Assembly (NCBI RefSeq): GCF_003046475.1
Contig: NZ_PZZZ01000003.1
Span: 1-64,000, forward strand
Length of the DNA stretch: 64,000 nucleotides
Direction of reading: 5' to 3'
Origin: Mycoplana dimorpha
Lineage (GTDB): Bacteria; Pseudomonadota; Alphaproteobacteria; Rhizobiales; Rhizobiaceae
The notes under the pieces were generated by a model, which was not told the DNA's origin, made no database searches, and was given only the letters and a program-made list of their open reading frames with translations. Of this stretch, positions 38,201 through 48,446 are shown piece after piece; position 1 is the first letter of the stretch, and the number at the start of each line of letters is the position of its first letter. Both the position numbers and the translations under genes were made by a program.

Positions 38201-38448
38201 CGGAAAACGTCAACAACGAATATTCAAAGCCGGCGAAAGACCGCCCGGCCAACTCGGCGGAGGATCTCGCCGACGAGGCGCTCGGGGAACTGGAGAAGCT
38301 GCTGACGCAGTTGCTGTCCGGACGCTACGGCTTTGCTTCCCGGGTCATTCCGGCGGCGGAACGGGACTTTGGCGGCGAATACGACCACCTCGCACGGGTT
38401 GCGGAATGGTCGACTGCGGAAGCAGCCGAAGGAGACGGCGATGATTAA
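35254..38448 (+). CDS. addB: double-strand break repair protein AddB
   Basis: This is the nuclease-helicase partner of AddA in the alphaproteobacterial AddAB complex, equivalent to RecBCD. It has 1064 residues. The N-terminal half is an inactivated helicase-like fold. The C-terminal RecB-type nuclease carries the D…E-x-K signature around GVADRIDLRSDGRADLIDYK. The conserved ARL..V.IGGLNEGTWP segment lies near residue 655. The ATG overlaps the murU stop; its own end overlaps addA by 8 bases, so AddA and AddB are translated in step. Confidence 0.94.
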   Translation: MSERTASAGNVFSIRLGAPFLRTLAEAICDGTVIDGFRYDPADPLSLADLTVYVPTRRSARTLRSEFVDLLGGCSAILPVIRPLGETDDDSGFFDEAAPAALDMAEPLAGPARLLELARLVLAWRNSLPAAITAVHAESPLVAPASPADAIWLARELADLIDAMETEGCDWRALDAIDASDHAQWWQLTLAFLGIASEFWPRRLEELNRSSPSIRRNATLDAEAQRYRTTVSTGPVIIAGSTGSIPATARLIEAVAAMPNGAVVLPGLDFSMSEEAWRLITHDPQSDQPSQEAANRSHPQYGLCRLLQRLGLARSEIVQLGEPVQELVSRGGVLSRALLPVHATAGWEEQKQDLNADQLCAAFVDVALVEAANEREEATAIAIALRLALEADEESQAALITPDRKLARRVTAELSRFGIDADDSAGTPLLSTPQGELVRLLLEATLRPGDPVALVALLKHPLALFGLPAETVRGAATALELLALRGGTTEVDISALEPLLEEALARHAADVKPPAWREAIPADAVAPARELARRIADAVEPLAGALVRHGRTGRRFTTARSLSDWAERTGRALEAIAADERGNLAGLWSGEAGDGLASLLKGVIEAEGQLEADGAQWCDVLVALGASEAVKPRSMRHPRVFIFGALEARLQEVGTVVIGGLNEGTWPGQTTNDAFLSRVMKANIGLEPPERRIGQLAHDFQMACAAKKLVLTRAMRSGTSPTVASRWLQRLLAVGGETLASDLRRRGSELLHWAGLLDQGPPLPVTRRPEPRPPAELQPRSYSFSEVGRLRRDPYAVYARRILRLHPVAPFNVDPSAAERGTLYHRIVDRFVRERTSDGSDAALMERIIAEEFDVMALPLHVDAVWRPRFKAVADSFLDWDEKRRASLEKSLTEVRASLDLNIPGMRLTGVADRIDLRSDGRADLIDYKTGSSPSVSVARALLDPQLALEAAALKRGAFRDLPAIAPADLTYVRLKPGERFKPENVNNEYSKPAKDRPANSAEDLADEALGELEKLLTQLLSGRYGFASRVIPAAERDFGGEYDHLARVAEWSTAEAAEGDGDD

Positions 38449-41400
38449 GGACGACCGGCCCCACGCCGACGATCCCGGCGCCTGGCTGAGCTGGACGAGC
38501 CGCAAGCAGGCGGCTGCCTCGGATCCGTCCGGCTCGGCCTGGGTATCGGCCAATGCAGGATCGGGCAAGACGCATGTGCTGACGCAGCGGGTGATTCGGC
38601 TGCTTCTGGCCGGCTGCCGCCCCTCGGCCATCCTTTGCCTGACCTACACTAAGGCCGCAGCCTCGGAAATGTCGAACCGCGTGTTCGAGCGCCTCGCCGA
38701 GTGGGCGGTGCTGTCGGACGAAGAGCTGGCGGTCCGGGTCGAGCGGATCGAAGGGAAAACCCCGGATCGGCTGAAGCTTCAGGAGGCGCGCCGCCTGTTT
38801 GCGCGCGCGCTTGAAACACCGGGCGGGCTGAAAATCCAGACGATCCACGCCTTTTGCGAAGCGCTGCTGCACCAGTTCCCGCTCGAGGCGAACGTTGCTG
38901 GCCATTTCTCCGTCCTGGACGACCGCGCCGCAGCGGTGCTCCTGGCCGACGCCCGCCGGTCGCTGCTGACCGCCACCTCGGCGGAGGACGACCCGGCGCT
39001 GGCGGAAGCCTTTGCAACCGTTCTCGACATCGCCGACGACACGGGTCTCGAACGGCTGATCGAGGACATCGTCGCCAATCGCGGCGCCATCCGCGCCTTC
39101 GTCGAGCAGGCCGCCGGCCATGGCGGTACGGCAGCCTTCCTTCGCGCGAGGCTCGGATTTGCTGCGGATGAGGATGCGGACGCCCTCATCGAGGCGTTCT
39201 GGCCGCCGCCCGGCTTCGCGCCGGAGACGTTCGGCCGCTATATCGAGGCGGCGCTCTCCGTCGGCAGCAATACGGTCAAGGCGAATGCACCCATCCTTGC
39301 CTCGGTGCCGGAGGAGCGCGAGGCGGAGCGCCGGCGCAGCCTTCTCTGCGGCCTGTTCTTCAACGGTGGCGGCGCGCCTGCCAGCCTCGATCGCGCCTTC
39401 CTGTCCAAGGAGGTGAAGGAGCCGGCGTTCGAATCCTTCTTTGCCGACCTGCAAGCCCATGTGATCGCCTGCGAGGACCGGCTCCGGCGCTATCGCATGT
39501 TCGAGGCGACGCGCGCCGCCCTGGTCATCGCCGAACGCCTGATCGGGGACTACGAGGACCTGAAGCGCGGCCGCAGCCTGCTGGACTTTGACGACCTGAT
39601 CGACCGTGCCGCGACGTTGCTGACACGCTCGGACGTTGGCGCCTGGGTCCACTACAAGCTCGACCGGGGCATCGACCATGTGCTCGTCGACGAGGCGCAG
39701 GACACGAGCCCGCGCCAATGGGAGATCATCGGGGCGCTGACCGGAGAATTCTTCGCCGGCGCCTCGGCCCGCGCGGCCGCCCGCACCGTCTTTGCCGTCG
39801 GCGACGAAAAGCAGTCGATCTATTCCTTCCAGGGTGCACGGCCGGAGCGCTTCGCAGCCGAGGGACGACAAACGGAACGACGCGCCGGCGACGCCGGCGC
39901 GTCGTTCCATCCGATCCGGCTGCTGCTGTCCTTCCGCTCCACCCGCGACGTGCTGTCGGCGGTCGATCGGGTCTTTTCCATCGCCGACAATGCGCGCGGG
40001 CTTTCACCCGATAACGACCAGATCGTCCACGCCTCCAACCGCGGTCACGAACCGGGCGCCGTCGACGTCTGGGACGTGATCGCGCCGACGGAGACGGTCG
40101 ACGAAGACGACTGGACGGCACCGTTCGACGCCGTGCCGGAAAAGTCGCCGGTGAACATCCTTGCCCGGCGTATCGCCGGCACGCTTGCCGCCTGGATCGG
40201 CAAGGAATCCGTCAGGGAGAAGGGCGTTGTCCGCCCCATGCGGCCGGGCGACGTGATCGTGCTGGTGCGCAAGCGCGACGCCTTCGTCAACGCCCTGACC
40301 CGCGCGCTGAAGCAGCAGCACGACATTCCCGTCGCCGGCGCCGACCGGCTGGTGCTGACCGGCCACATCGCCGTTCAGGACCTGATGGCGCTCGGGCGTT
40401 TCGTCCTGCTGCCCGAGGACGATCTGTCGCTTGCCGCCCTTTTGAAAAGTCCGCTGTTCGGCATATCGGAGGAGACGCTTCTCGATCTTGCGGCCCGTCG
40501 GCCCGAGCGCACGAGCCTGTGGCAGCACCTTCGCATGCTTGGGGCGGAGAACGAGGTGCTGGCGGCGATAGTGAGCCGGCTCGAAACATTTGCAACACTC
40601 GCCCGGGACCTGCCGGTCCATGATTTCTATGCCCGCGTGATCGGCAAGCTCGGCGGCCGGGCCGCCTTCCTCGCGCGTCTCGGACGGGAGGCCGGCGAAA
40701 TCATCGACGAATTCCTGTCGTTCGCGCTGGAGCACGAAGAAAACGGGCTGCCGGGGCTGCAGGCCTTCATTTCGACGCTCGAGTTAGAAGCGCCCACTGT
40801 CAAGCGCGAACAGGACAAGGGCCGCGACGAGGTCCGCATCATGACGGTTCACGCCGCAAAGGGCCTCGAGGCGCCCGTCGTCTTCCTCGTGGACGGGGGC
40901 GGCGCGCCCTTCACCCACACGCACCTGCCGAAACTGCGGTTCCTGACGGCTGCCGGCGGCGACCCGCTCCCGGCCTGGCTGCCGGCCAAGGCGCTCGGCA
41001 ATGCCTTGAGCGATGCGGACGCCGAGCGCATCCGCATCCAAGCGGAAGAGGAGTACCGTCGGCTCCTCTACGTGGCGATGACGCGGGCCGCCGACCGGCT
41101 GATCGTCTGCGGGTATCGCGGCAAGAGGGAAAGCAAGGGTACCTGGCATGAGATGGTGCGGCTGGGTCTTCGCGACGACCCGCGCTGCAGCGAGGTGTCG
41201 TTCACCGCAGGGGAAGAGGAGTGGTCGGGCTGCCGCTGGCGGGAGCCGAATGCTCGGCCCGAGGCGCCCACGGCCGTTGAAGAGCGGCCCGAAGCACCGA
41301 GACCAGCTCTGCCGGCGGCACTCGGCCGGGCCGTGCCGCCGCAGCGCCGCCTGCCCCGCCCGCTCAGCCCCTCCGGCGCCGCGGCCGTTATCGACAGCTC

Positions 41401-41989
41401 GCAATCCGATCTTGTCGTCGGCTCCGCCCTGTTCGCGACCAGGACCGGGACGGGGTCTGGCTCGGCGCGATCGCTCGAGCGTGGGCGCATCCTGCACCGG
41501 TTCCTCCAGGTCCTGCCCTCGATGCCCGCAGCGGAGCGCCGGAGTGCCGGGCAGCGCTATCTGGAGCGGGCGACACGGCACTGGTCGGGCCGGGAGCGGG
41601 ATGCGCTCGTCGCCGCCGCCCTGTCGATCATGGTGGACCCGTCGCTGGCCGCGATCTTTTCGCCCGCCGCCCGTGCCGAGGTGTCGATCATGGGCACGCT
41701 GCGCCTGGGCCGTACCGACTATGCGGTATCAGGACGGATCGACCGGATGGTCGTCACCGACGACAGCGTCGAAATCGTCGATTTCAAGACGAACCGGCAG
41801 CCGCCTGCTGTCCCCGCAGATATCCCCTCCGAGCACGTCGCGCAGCTTGCGATCTACCGGACGATCCTCGCGCCGCTCTATCTCGGCCGGTCGATTCGCT
41901 GTGGCCTGGTCTATACCGAAGCACCGTCGGTATTCTGGCTCGACGAGGCGGCGATTGCCTCCAGCCTTGCCGACCTCGCGACAAAGTGA
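38441..41989 (+). CDS. addA: double-strand break repair helicase-nuclease AddA
   Basis: This is a UvrD-type (SF1A) helicase with a C-terminal nuclease, 1182 residues. Motifs are in order: Walker [17 protein letters not shown] (about residues 37-52), [54 protein letters not shown] and [13 protein letters not shown]. The nuclease site GRIDRM…[10 protein letters not shown] is near the C-terminus. With AddB it resects double-strand ends for RecA loading. ATG 38441 follows GGAG inside the end of addB. It is 74 bp before trxA. Confidence 0.95.
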   Translation: MIKDDRPHADDPGAWLSWTSRKQAAASDPSGSAWVSANAGSGKTHVLTQRVIRLLLAGCRPSAILCLTYTKAAASEMSNRVFERLAEWAVLSDEELAVRVERIEGKTPDRLKLQEARRLFARALETPGGLKIQTIHAFCEALLHQFPLEANVAGHFSVLDDRAAAVLLADARRSLLTATSAEDDPALAEAFATVLDIADDTGLERLIEDIVANRGAIRAFVEQAAGHGGTAAFLRARLGFAADEDADALIEAFWPPPGFAPETFGRYIEAALSVGSNTVKANAPILASVPEEREAERRRSLLCGLFFNGGGAPASLDRAFLSKEVKEPAFESFFADLQAHVIACEDRLRRYRMFEATRAALVIAERLIGDYEDLKRGRSLLDFDDLIDRAATLLTRSDVGAWVHYKLDRGIDHVLVDEAQDTSPRQWEIIGALTGEFFAGASARAAARTVFAVGDEKQSIYSFQGARPERFAAEGRQTERRAGDAGASFHPIRLLLSFRSTRDVLSAVDRVFSIADNARGLSPDNDQIVHASNRGHEPGAVDVWDVIAPTETVDEDDWTAPFDAVPEKSPVNILARRIAGTLAAWIGKESVREKGVVRPMRPGDVIVLVRKRDAFVNALTRALKQQHDIPVAGADRLVLTGHIAVQDLMALGRFVLLPEDDLSLAALLKSPLFGISEETLLDLAARRPERTSLWQHLRMLGAENEVLAAIVSRLETFATLARDLPVHDFYARVIGKLGGRAAFLARLGREAGEIIDEFLSFALEHEENGLPGLQAFISTLELEAPTVKREQDKGRDEVRIMTVHAAKGLEAPVVFLVDGGGAPFTHTHLPKLRFLTAAGGDPLPAWLPAKALGNALSDADAERIRIQAEEEYRRLLYVAMTRAADRLIVCGYRGKRESKGTWHEMVRLGLRDDPRCSEVSFTAGEEEWSGCRWREPNARPEAPTAVEERPEAPRPALPAALGRAVPPQRRLPRPLSPSGAAAVIDSSQSDLVVGSALFATRTGTGSGSARSLERGRILHRFLQVLPSMPAAERRSAGQRYLERATRHWSGRERDALVAAALSIMVDPSLAAIFSPAARAEVSIMGTLRLGRTDYAVSGRIDRMVVTDDSVEIVDFKTNRQPPAVPADIPSEHVAQLAIYRTILAPLYLGRSIRCGLVYTEAPSVFWLDEAAIASSLADLATK

Positions 41990-42063
41990 GATACCGGTCA
42001 TTGAAATGGGCCGGCCGCCCATCACATGAACTGCAACCGCAATTTCCAAGGAGCAGCCCCCTC

Positions 42064-42387
42064 ATGGCTACCGTGAAAGTCGACAATTCCAATTTCCAGG
42101 CCGAAGTTCTCAACGCTGCCGAGCCTGTCGTGGTTGATTTCTGGGCCGAATGGTGCGGACCGTGCAAGATGATCGCCCCGGCGCTGGAGGAGATCTCCGC
42201 AGAGCTCGCCGGCAAGGTGAAGGTTGTAAAGCTCAACATCGACGAGAACCCGGAACTCGCCGCCCAGTTCGGCGTGCGTTCGATTCCCACCCTTGCCATG
42301 TTCAAGGGCGGCCAGGTCGCCGACATCAAGGTCGGCGCAGCGCCGAAAACGGCGTTGTCGTCCTGGATTTCGTCGGCCGCGGCCTGA
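42064..42387 (+). CDS. trxA: thioredoxin TrxA
   Basis: This thioredoxin has 107 residues with the active site [13 protein letters not shown] and the cis-proline segment [11 protein letters not shown]. It is a general cytosolic disulfide reductant. ATG 42064 is preceded by AAGGAG. It is often found next to addA in Rhizobiales and is followed by a strong terminator. Confidence 0.97.
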   Translation: MATVKVDNSNFQAEVLNAAEPVVVDFWAEWCGPCKMIAPALEEISAELAGKVKVVKLNIDENPELAAQFGVRSIPTLAMFKGGQVADIKVGAAPKTALSSWISSAAA

Positions 42388-42410
42388 GGTCAAACCCTCG
42401 ATTGCTTACG

Positions 42411-42439
42411 AAAAAGGCCCGGCATGTCCGGGCCTTTTT
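42411..42439. terminator. bidirectional terminator between trxA and folC
   Basis: AAAAAGGCCCGG and CCGGGCCTTTTT make a perfect 12-bp stem with a 5-base loop and T-runs on both strands. It lies between convergent trxA and folC and can end both transcripts. Confidence 0.9.
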
Positions 42440-42455
42440 TGTTTCACGTGAATCC
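42440..42455. other. parS-like site 2
   Basis: TGTTTCACGTGAATCC matches the parS consensus TGTTTCACGTGAAACA at 14 of 16 positions. The inner 14-mer is identical to parS-like site 1 about 19.7 kb away, and again directly follows a terminator T-run. The site lies in the gap between convergent genes, so no promoter role is expected. Confidence 0.6.
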
Positions 42456-42474
42456 GAAGCAACCAGCGAAGAAA

Positions 42475-43818
42475 TCAGGTGGGCGGCGTGCCGTTGTCCG
42501 CCAGCACATCCCCGACGAGATATAGCGAGCCGCCGATCAGGATACGCGGCGCAACAGTGTCTTCCTCGACGATCCGTCCGATCGCCTGCAAGGCTTCGGC
42601 CACCGTCGAGACGGGCGCCGCCGTAAGGCCGGCTTCCATTGCATCGCTTGCCAGCACGGCCGGGTCGATGCCCGCATCCGAGCCGCGGATCGGCACGGTG
42701 AAGACCCGCTCGGCAATGCCGCGGAAGGCGTCGAAATAGCCGACCGCGTCCTTGGTGTTGATCATGCCGGTGACGAGAAACAGCGGCCGCGGGTCCCGAT
42801 CCTCGAAATTGGCCATCGTTTCGGCGATCACCACGCCGGCAGCGGGATTGTGCCCGCCATCCACCCAGATCTCGGAAGATGCGGGGGCCACCTTGGCGAG
42901 GGCCCCGACCGGCAGGCGCTGCAGTCGTCCCGGCCATTCCACCGAGGCGAGGCCGCGCTCGATGGCGTGCTCGGTCACCGGAAGGCCGCTCGCCTTGATC
43001 GCGCGGATCGCCGCTGCGGCATTTGCGAACTGATGGCGACCGGGAAGCTTCGGGGCCGGCAGGTCGAACAGGCCGAACTCGTCCTGATAAACCATCCGTC
43101 CGAATTCTTGGTAGGCCAGATAGTCCTGGCCGTAGACGGTGTAAGGGCAGGACAGGCGCTCGGCCGTTTCCACCAAGACGGCGCGCGCCGCATCCTCCTC
43201 CTGATGGCCGATGACGACCGGGGCCCCCCTCTTCATGATGCCGGCCTTCTCGGCGGCGATCAGTTCGACCCGGTCACCCAGATAGGCCTGGTGGTCGAGG
43301 GAGATCGGCATTATGACCGAAACAGCGGGCCGCTCGATGACGTTGGTCGCATCGAAGCGGCCGCCGAGCCCGACCTCAATGATCGCAACGTCGGCCGGGT
43401 GCTCGGCAAAGAGCAGGAAGGTCACGGCCGTCAGTATCTCGAAGACGGTGATCATCTGGCCGCCGTTGGCATCGGCAACACGGCGCACCGCGTCGGCGAG
43501 CACCGGATCGGAAACGAACGCGCCTCGTCCGCCCTTGCGCCCAAGGCGGTAGCGCTCGTGCCAGTTGACGAGGTGCGGCGAGGTGTGGACATGGACCGAC
43601 AGGCCGGCGGCCTCGAGGATCGCGCGGCTGAAGGCCGTCACCGATCCCTTGCCATTCGTGCCGGCCACATGGATCACCGGCGGCAGGCGCTTATGCGGAT
43701 CACCGAGGGCGGACAGCAGTCGGCTGATCCGGTCCAGTGAAAGATCGAAGCCCTTGGGATGAAGGGCGAGCAGTTTCTCGATCTCCCGTCCTGCTTCGGT
43801 CGTGGCAGCCGCCTCCAT
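42475..43818 (-). CDS. folC: folylpolyglutamate synthase/dihydrofolate synthase
   Basis: This bifunctional Mur-ligase-family enzyme adds glutamate to dihydropteroate and folates. It has 447 residues with the ATP loop VIHVAGTNGKGSV (about residues 47-59), the HTSPHL segment and EVGLGGRFDATN. It is the last gene of the trpF-trpB-trpA-accD-folC series, 21 bp after accD, a pairing seen widely in proteobacteria. Confidence 0.95.
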   Translation of the reverse strand: MEAAATTEAGREIEKLLALHPKGFDLSLDRISRLLSALGDPHKRLPPVIHVAGTNGKGSVTAFSRAILEAAGLSVHVHTSPHLVNWHERYRLGRKGGRGAFVSDPVLADAVRRVADANGGQMITVFEILTAVTFLLFAEHPADVAIIEVGLGGRFDATNVIERPAVSVIMPISLDHQAYLGDRVELIAAEKAGIMKRGAPVVIGHQEEDAARAVLVETAERLSCPYTVYGQDYLAYQEFGRMVYQDEFGLFDLPAPKLPGRHQFANAAAAIRAIKASGLPVTEHAIERGLASVEWPGRLQRLPVGALAKVAPASSEIWVDGGHNPAAGVVIAETMANFEDRDPRPLFLVTGMINTKDAVGYFDAFRGIAERVFTVPIRGSDAGIDPAVLASDAMEAGLTAAPVSTVAEALQAIGRIVEEDTVAPRILIGGSLYLVGDVLADNGTPPT

Positions 43819-43839
43819 CGCCTCCCCCGTCTGCCTGCG

Positions 43840-44742
43840 TCAGGCGCTTGCGGCAATGGCGACAACGCCGTCTGTCTTGGCAGCTTCGGTCACCGGCTTC
43901 TTGGTCAGAATGTTCAGCAGGCGCGCAAGCGTGTCGGGGATGTCATGGCGCTTCACCACCATGTCGATCATGCCGTGCTCCAGCAGATACTCCGACGTCT
44001 GGAAGCCTTCCGGCAGCTTCTCGCGGATCGTCTGCTCAATCACCCGCTTTCCGGCAAAGCAAATCTCCGCGCCGGGCTCGGCCAGGTGGATGTCGCCGAG
44101 CATGGCATAGGACGCGGTGACGCCGCCGGTCGTGGGATTGGTCAGGACGACGATGTAGGGCAGGCCGGCCTCCTTCAGCATCTCCACGGCGACAGTCGTG
44201 CGCGGCAGCTGCATCAAGGACAGAATCCCCTCCTGCATGCGCGCGCCGCCGGAGGCCGGGAACATCACGAGCGGGCATTTCTCTGCAATGGCGCGCTCGA
44301 AGGCCCGGATGATCGCCTCGCCTGCGGCAATTCCAAGCGATCCGCCCATGAAATTGAACTCATGGACGACCGCCACCAGCTTCAGGCCACGAACGCGGCC
44401 GACGCCAGCCAGGATCGTGTCTTCCTGGTCCGTCTTGATGCGGCTGTCCTTGAGACGGTCGACATATTTCTTCGAATCCCGGAATTTCAGCGGATCCTGT
44501 GCCACTTTCGGCTGCGGCAGCGCCTCGTAGACCCCGTCATCGAACAGGTCCTTCAGGCGCGCCTTGGCCGGCATTTTCATGTGATAGCCGGAGGCCGGGA
44601 TGACCCACTTGTTCTCTTCGAGATCACGATGGAAAACCATTTCACCGGTTTCCGGGCACTTGATCCAGAGGTTCTCCGGAACTTCCCTGCGGCCCAGCAT
44701 CGAATTGATCTTCGGCCGAACGTAGTTTGTAATCCAGTTCAC
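43840..44742 (-). CDS. accD: acetyl-CoA carboxylase carboxyltransferase beta subunit AccD, degenerate zinc ribbon
   Basis: This carboxyltransferase beta subunit makes malonyl-CoA with AccA for fatty-acid synthesis. It has 300 residues from GTG 44742, preceded by AGGAGT. The crotonase-like core is intact ([43 protein letters not shown]). The N-terminal zinc ribbon is not: where E. coli AccD has four Cys in two CxxC pairs, this protein has only the first Cys ([10 protein letters not shown]); the other pair reads VIPASGYH. I believe relatives share this, so it is more likely lineage-specific loss than error. Confidence 0.95.
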   Translation of the reverse strand: MNWITNYVRPKINSMLGRREVPENLWIKCPETGEMVFHRDLEENKWVIPASGYHMKMPAKARLKDLFDDGVYEALPQPKVAQDPLKFRDSKKYVDRLKDSRIKTDQEDTILAGVGRVRGLKLVAVVHEFNFMGGSLGIAAGEAIIRAFERAIAEKCPLVMFPASGGARMQEGILSLMQLPRTTVAVEMLKEAGLPYIVVLTNPTTGGVTASYAMLGDIHLAEPGAEICFAGKRVIEQTIREKLPEGFQTSEYLLEHGMIDMVVKRHDIPDTLARLLNILTKKPVTEAAKTDGVVAIAASA

Positions 44743-44780
44743 TGAGGTTACTCCTGAATCTCTCGCCCCAATGTGGGGAT

Positions 44781-45620
44781 TTATTCCGCCGCAGCAAGCC
44801 GGGCGCTGCGCACGCCTGATGCCAGGCTGCGCACCAGCGCCTCGACGCCGGCGACGGTCGCTTCGGTGGCGGCGCCTTCAGCCGTCAGGCTGGAGGCGAT
44901 CTGGTTGACGATCGCGCTGCCGACCACGACGCCGTCCGCCGAGGCGCCGATGGCACGCGCGTGCTCTGCCGTCTTTACGCCGAAGCCGACGCAGACGGGA
45001 AGCGGGGTGTGTTCCTTGATGCGCCGCACCGAACCGCCGATGAGCGCAGGATCGGGCAGGGCCGACCCGGTGATGCCGTTCATGGAAACGTAGTAGACGA
45101 AGCCCGAGGTGTTTTTCAGCACCTTCGGAAGCCGCTTCGCGTCGGTCGTCGGCGTAGCCAGGCGGATGAAGTTGATCCCCCGCTCGAGTGCCGGAATGCA
45201 GAGCTCGTCATCCATTTCCGGCGGCAGGTCGACGACGATCAAGCCGTCGATGCCGGCCTCCAGCGCGTCCGTGAGAAACCTGTCGACACCATAAATATAG
45301 ATCGGGTTGTAGTAGCCCATCAGCACGATCGGGGTGTTGGCGTCCTCGAGACGGAAGTCGCGGGCCATCTGCAGCGTTTTCGCCAGCGTCTGCCCGCCCT
45401 TCAACGAGCGCTGGCCCGCCAGCTGAATTGCCGGTCCGTCGGCCATGGGATCGGAGAACGGCATGCCGAGCTCGATCACGTCCGCGCCAGCCTTCGGCAA
45501 CGCCTTCATGATGGCGAGCGAGCTGGCATAATCGGGATCGCCGCCCATGAAATACGTCACCAGCGCCGGGCGGCCCTCGGCTGCGAGATTGGCAAAGCGT
45601 TTGTCCATGCGCGCGGTCAT
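44781..45620 (-). CDS. trpA: tryptophan synthase alpha subunit
   Basis: TrpA cleaves indole-3-glycerol phosphate and channels indole to TrpB. It has 279 residues from ATG 45620 (MTARMDKRF). The catalytic Glu and Asp lie in [18 protein letters not shown] and the later VLMGYYNPI. An extra in-frame stretch upstream to 45674 lies inside trpB and is not used. The start is one base after the trpB stop. Confidence 0.97.
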   Translation of the reverse strand: MTARMDKRFANLAAEGRPALVTYFMGGDPDYASSLAIMKALPKAGADVIELGMPFSDPMADGPAIQLAGQRSLKGGQTLAKTLQMARDFRLEDANTPIVLMGYYNPIYIYGVDRFLTDALEAGIDGLIVVDLPPEMDDELCIPALERGINFIRLATPTTDAKRLPKVLKNTSGFVYYVSMNGITGSALPDPALIGGSVRRIKEHTPLPVCVGFGVKTAEHARAIGASADGVVVGSAIVNQIASSLTAEGAATEATVAGVEALVRSLASGVRSARLAAAE

Positions 45621-45621
45621 C

Positions 45622-46842
45622 TTAAAGCTCCATGCCGAGAATCTTGCCGACGGTGAAGATGTCCTTGTCGCCACGGCCGGAGAGATTCATCAGGATGATT
45701 TCGTCCTTGCCCATCTTCGGCGCCCGCTTGATCACCTCGGCGAGCGCGTGGCTCGGCTCGAGCGCCGGGATGATGCCTTCGACGCGGGTCAGCAGCTGGA
45801 ATGCTTCGAGCGCCTCGTGGTCCATGATCGGAACGTACTCGGCGCGACCGATGTCGTTGAGCCAGGAATGTTCCGGGCCGATGCCCGGATAGTCCAGGCC
45901 GGCCGAGATCGAATGGCCTTCTTTGATCTGGCCGTCGCCGTCCTGCAGCAGATAGGTGCGGTTGCCGTGCAGCACGCCCGGCGAGCCGGCCGTGATCGAG
46001 GCGCAATGCTCCTCGCCCTCGAGCCCCTTGCCGCCGGCCTCAACGCCGACGATCCTGACGTCCTTGTCATCCAGGAAGGGGTGGAAGATGCCGATGGCAT
46101 TGGAGCCGCCGCCGACGGCGGCAATGACGACGTCCGGAAGCCGGCCCTCGGCGGCAAGGATCTGCTCGCGTGCTTCACGGCCGATCACCGCCTGGAAGTC
46201 GCGCACCATCTCGGGATAGGGGTGCGGCCCTGCGGCGGTGCCGATCAGGTAATACGTGTCGTCGACATTCGTGACCCAGTCGCGCAGCGCCTCGTTCATC
46301 GCATCCTTCAGCGTGCCGTGGCCGGCGGTGACCGGCTTGACCTCGGCGCCGAGCAGCTTCATCCGGAAGACGTTGGGGGCCTGACGCTCGACGTCGGTGG
46401 CGCCCATGTAGACGACGCAGGGCAGACCGAAGCGCGCCGCGACGGTGGCGGAGGCGACGCCATGCTGGCCGGCGCCGGTCTCGGCGATGATCCGCGTCTT
46501 GCCCATGCGCTTGGCAAGCAAGATCTGGCCGATGCAATTGTTGATCTTGTGCGAACCGGTGTGGTTCAGCTCCTCGCGCTTGAAATAGATCTTGGCGCCG
46601 CCGAGGTGCTGCGTCAGGCGTTCGGCGAAGTAGAGCGGCGACGGCCTGCCGATGTAATGGGTGCCGAGATCGGCCAGTTCACGCTGGAATTCCGGATCCG
46701 TCTTCGCCTCGTTCCACTTCTCCTGCAGGTCCAGGATCAGCGGCATCAGCGTCTCGGCGACGAAGCGGCCGCCGTAGATGCCGAAGCGACCGTCCTCGTC
46801 GGGACCGCCGCGAAACGAATTCAGATTGGTTGACTGCTTCAC
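45622..46842 (-). CDS. trpB: tryptophan synthase beta subunit
   Basis: This PLP enzyme joins indole and serine. It has 406 residues; Lys99 in [12 protein letters not shown] carries PLP and the phosphate loop is VGGGSNAIG. It starts at GTG 46842, overlapping the trpF stop by 4 bases, after GGGAG. It belongs to the conserved trpF-trpB-trpA order. The earlier trp genes (trpE, trpD, trpC) are not in the window. Confidence 0.97.
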   Translation of the reverse strand: MKQSTNLNSFRGGPDEDGRFGIYGGRFVAETLMPLILDLQEKWNEAKTDPEFQRELADLGTHYIGRPSPLYFAERLTQHLGGAKIYFKREELNHTGSHKINNCIGQILLAKRMGKTRIIAETGAGQHGVASATVAARFGLPCVVYMGATDVERQAPNVFRMKLLGAEVKPVTAGHGTLKDAMNEALRDWVTNVDDTYYLIGTAAGPHPYPEMVRDFQAVIGREAREQILAAEGRLPDVVIAAVGGGSNAIGIFHPFLDDKDVRIVGVEAGGKGLEGEEHCASITAGSPGVLHGNRTYLLQDGDGQIKEGHSISAGLDYPGIGPEHSWLNDIGRAEYVPIMDHEALEAFQLLTRVEGIIPALEPSHALAEVIKRAPKMGKDEIILMNLSGRGDKDIFTVGKILGMEL

Positions 46843-47531
46843 ATCGTGCTCCCTGCGGCCGAGGCCCGATCGGTTGCCCGCCGCACCGCCTCGAAGAATT
46901 CTTCCATCCGGGTGATATCCTTGACGCCCGGTGCGCTTTCGACCCCGGACGAAACATCGATGCCGGCCGCCCGCGTCATCGCGATCGCCTCGCCGACGTT
47001 GTCCTTGTTCAGTCCACCGGAAAGCATGTAATCGACGCCGCCGTCAAGCGCATGCATGAGCGTCCAGTCGAAGGAGACGCCATTGCCGCCGGGCAGATCG
47101 GAGCCGGCCGGCGGCTTGGCATCGAACAGGAACCGATCGGCGATGCCAACATAGGCGTCGATCCGGGCAAGGTCGCCCGCCTCGCGGACCGAAAAGGCCT
47201 TGATGATCGGGAGGCCGTACATAGCCTTGACCGTCAGCACCCGCTCGGGGCTTTCACTTCCGTGCAGCTGCAGCATGTCCGGCCGCAGAAGCGCGACGAT
47301 TTCATCGAGATCGTCATTGTCGGCATTGACCGTCACGGCGACCACCTTCGCCCGGCCGCGCGCCAGTTCTGCGAGTTCGGCGGCATCCGCCGGGTCGATG
47401 TTGCGCGGGCTCTTTCCGAAAAAGATAAAGCCTACATGGGTGGCGCCGAGATCGAGGGCGCGCTGCACGGCCTCTGCTGTCCTCAGACCGCAGATCTTGA
47501 CGTCGATGTTCGTTCCGGCACTGGTCTTCAT
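46839..47531 (-). CDS. trpF: phosphoribosylanthranilate isomerase
   Basis: This is the third tryptophan step, an Amadori rearrangement in a beta-barrel enzyme. It has 230 residues. Catalytic Cys is in [10 protein letters not shown], and the Asp lies near the C-terminal [19 protein letters not shown] 47531 (MKTSAGTNI) begins the homologous part; the frame continues upstream without homology. First gene of the trpFBA-accD-folC run. Confidence 0.96.
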   Translation of the reverse strand: MKTSAGTNIDVKICGLRTAEAVQRALDLGATHVGFIFFGKSPRNIDPADAAELAELARGRAKVVAVTVNADNDDLDEIVALLRPDMLQLHGSESPERVLTVKAMYGLPIIKAFSVREAGDLARIDAYVGIADRFLFDAKPPAGSDLPGGNGVSFDWTLMHALDGGVDYMLSGGLNKDNVGEAIAMTRAAGIDVSSGVESAPGVKDITRMEEFFEAVRRATDRASAAGSTM

Positions 47532-47596
47532 GGCGATGGACCTCGCATGAATTCGTTCAAGAGTCGAGGGTGTCCATCCCGCTCTGGACATCGCAT

Positions 47597-48355
47597 TCAG
47601 TCGAAGTCGAGGGCATGCAGCATCGTGCCATTGCGCTTCAACCAATGCTTGGCCTCGTCGACACGCGCGCACAACTCCCCACACAGACTCCAAAAGGCAG
47701 GGCCGTGGTTCATTTCGCGCAAATGCGCGACTTCGTGGGCGGCGAGATAGTCTATCACAAAGGGCGGCGCCATGACGATGCGCCAGGAAAAGCTGAGCGC
47801 ACCGTCCGCGGAGCACGATCCCCAGCGGCTGCGGGTGTCGCGGAGCGTCAGCGATCGGACTTTTCGGCCGACCTTCGCCGCGTGCACGGCGACCCGCTCC
47901 TCCAGGTCCCTGCGAGCCTCTTTCTTCAGATAGTCGCTGATGCGCCGCGGCACGTGCTCGGGCAGGCCGCTGACATGGATAACCGCCTCCCCGTCAACCA
48001 TCAGTGTCTCGGTCAGGCCGCGCAACCTGCCGGTCTCCTCGATGCGATGGGCGACACCGCGGATGAAGATGTGGTTGCCGTGCGACAGCGCACTGCGTGT
48101 CGAAAACCGCGCCAGCTTCGTCATCAGCCAAGGATGGTGGCGATCGAGGAAATCGCGGATCTCGCGCTCGGACAGGCCGCTCGGCACCGTCATCCGCAAC
48201 GCGCGGCCGCCGGGCTCGATCCGAAGCGTCAGGCGCGTCGCCTGGGCGTTGCGACGGATCGTCAAGGGCACGCTCTTGCCGTTCACCTCGACCTGCCTGG
48301 TCTCCGGAGAAGATGGCCCGGGGTTCTGGCGAGGTTTGAGGACGGAGCGGAACAT
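47597..48355 (-). CDS. YgjP-type (M48-like, DUF45) zinc metalloprotease
   Basis: This 252-residue protein of the UTP-pyrophosphatase/YgjP metallopeptidase family has the zinc motif HEVAHLREMNHGPAFW and the preceding block TRSRWGSCSADGALSFSW. Such proteins are predicted cytosolic metal-dependent hydrolases and their substrates are mostly unknown. ATG 48355 (MFRSVLKPR) follows GAAAGG. It sits alone between trpF and DUF2852, downstream of the latter's terminator. Confidence 0.86.
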   Translation of the reverse strand: MFRSVLKPRQNPGPSSPETRQVEVNGKSVPLTIRRNAQATRLTLRIEPGGRALRMTVPSGLSEREIRDFLDRHHPWLMTKLARFSTRSALSHGNHIFIRGVAHRIEETGRLRGLTETLMVDGEAVIHVSGLPEHVPRRISDYLKKEARRDLEERVAVHAAKVGRKVRSLTLRDTRSRWGSCSADGALSFSWRIVMAPPFVIDYLAAHEVAHLREMNHGPAFWSLCGELCARVDEAKHWLKRNGTMLHALDFD

Positions 48356-48401
48356 CACGCCTTTCACTATCCGATTCGCGCCGGGCTTTGAACACAACAA
48401 A

Positions 48402-48421
48402 CCGGCGCCGCGAGGCGCCGG
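48402..48421 (-). terminator. stem-loop terminator downstream of DUF2852
   Basis: CCGGCGCC and GGCGCCGG pair perfectly around a 4-base loop. On the minus strand this is followed by TTTGTTGTGTT. It lies 26 bp past the DUF2852 stop. Confidence 0.65.
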
Positions 48422-48446
48422 CACAACCGATCGACAGAGCTATCGT

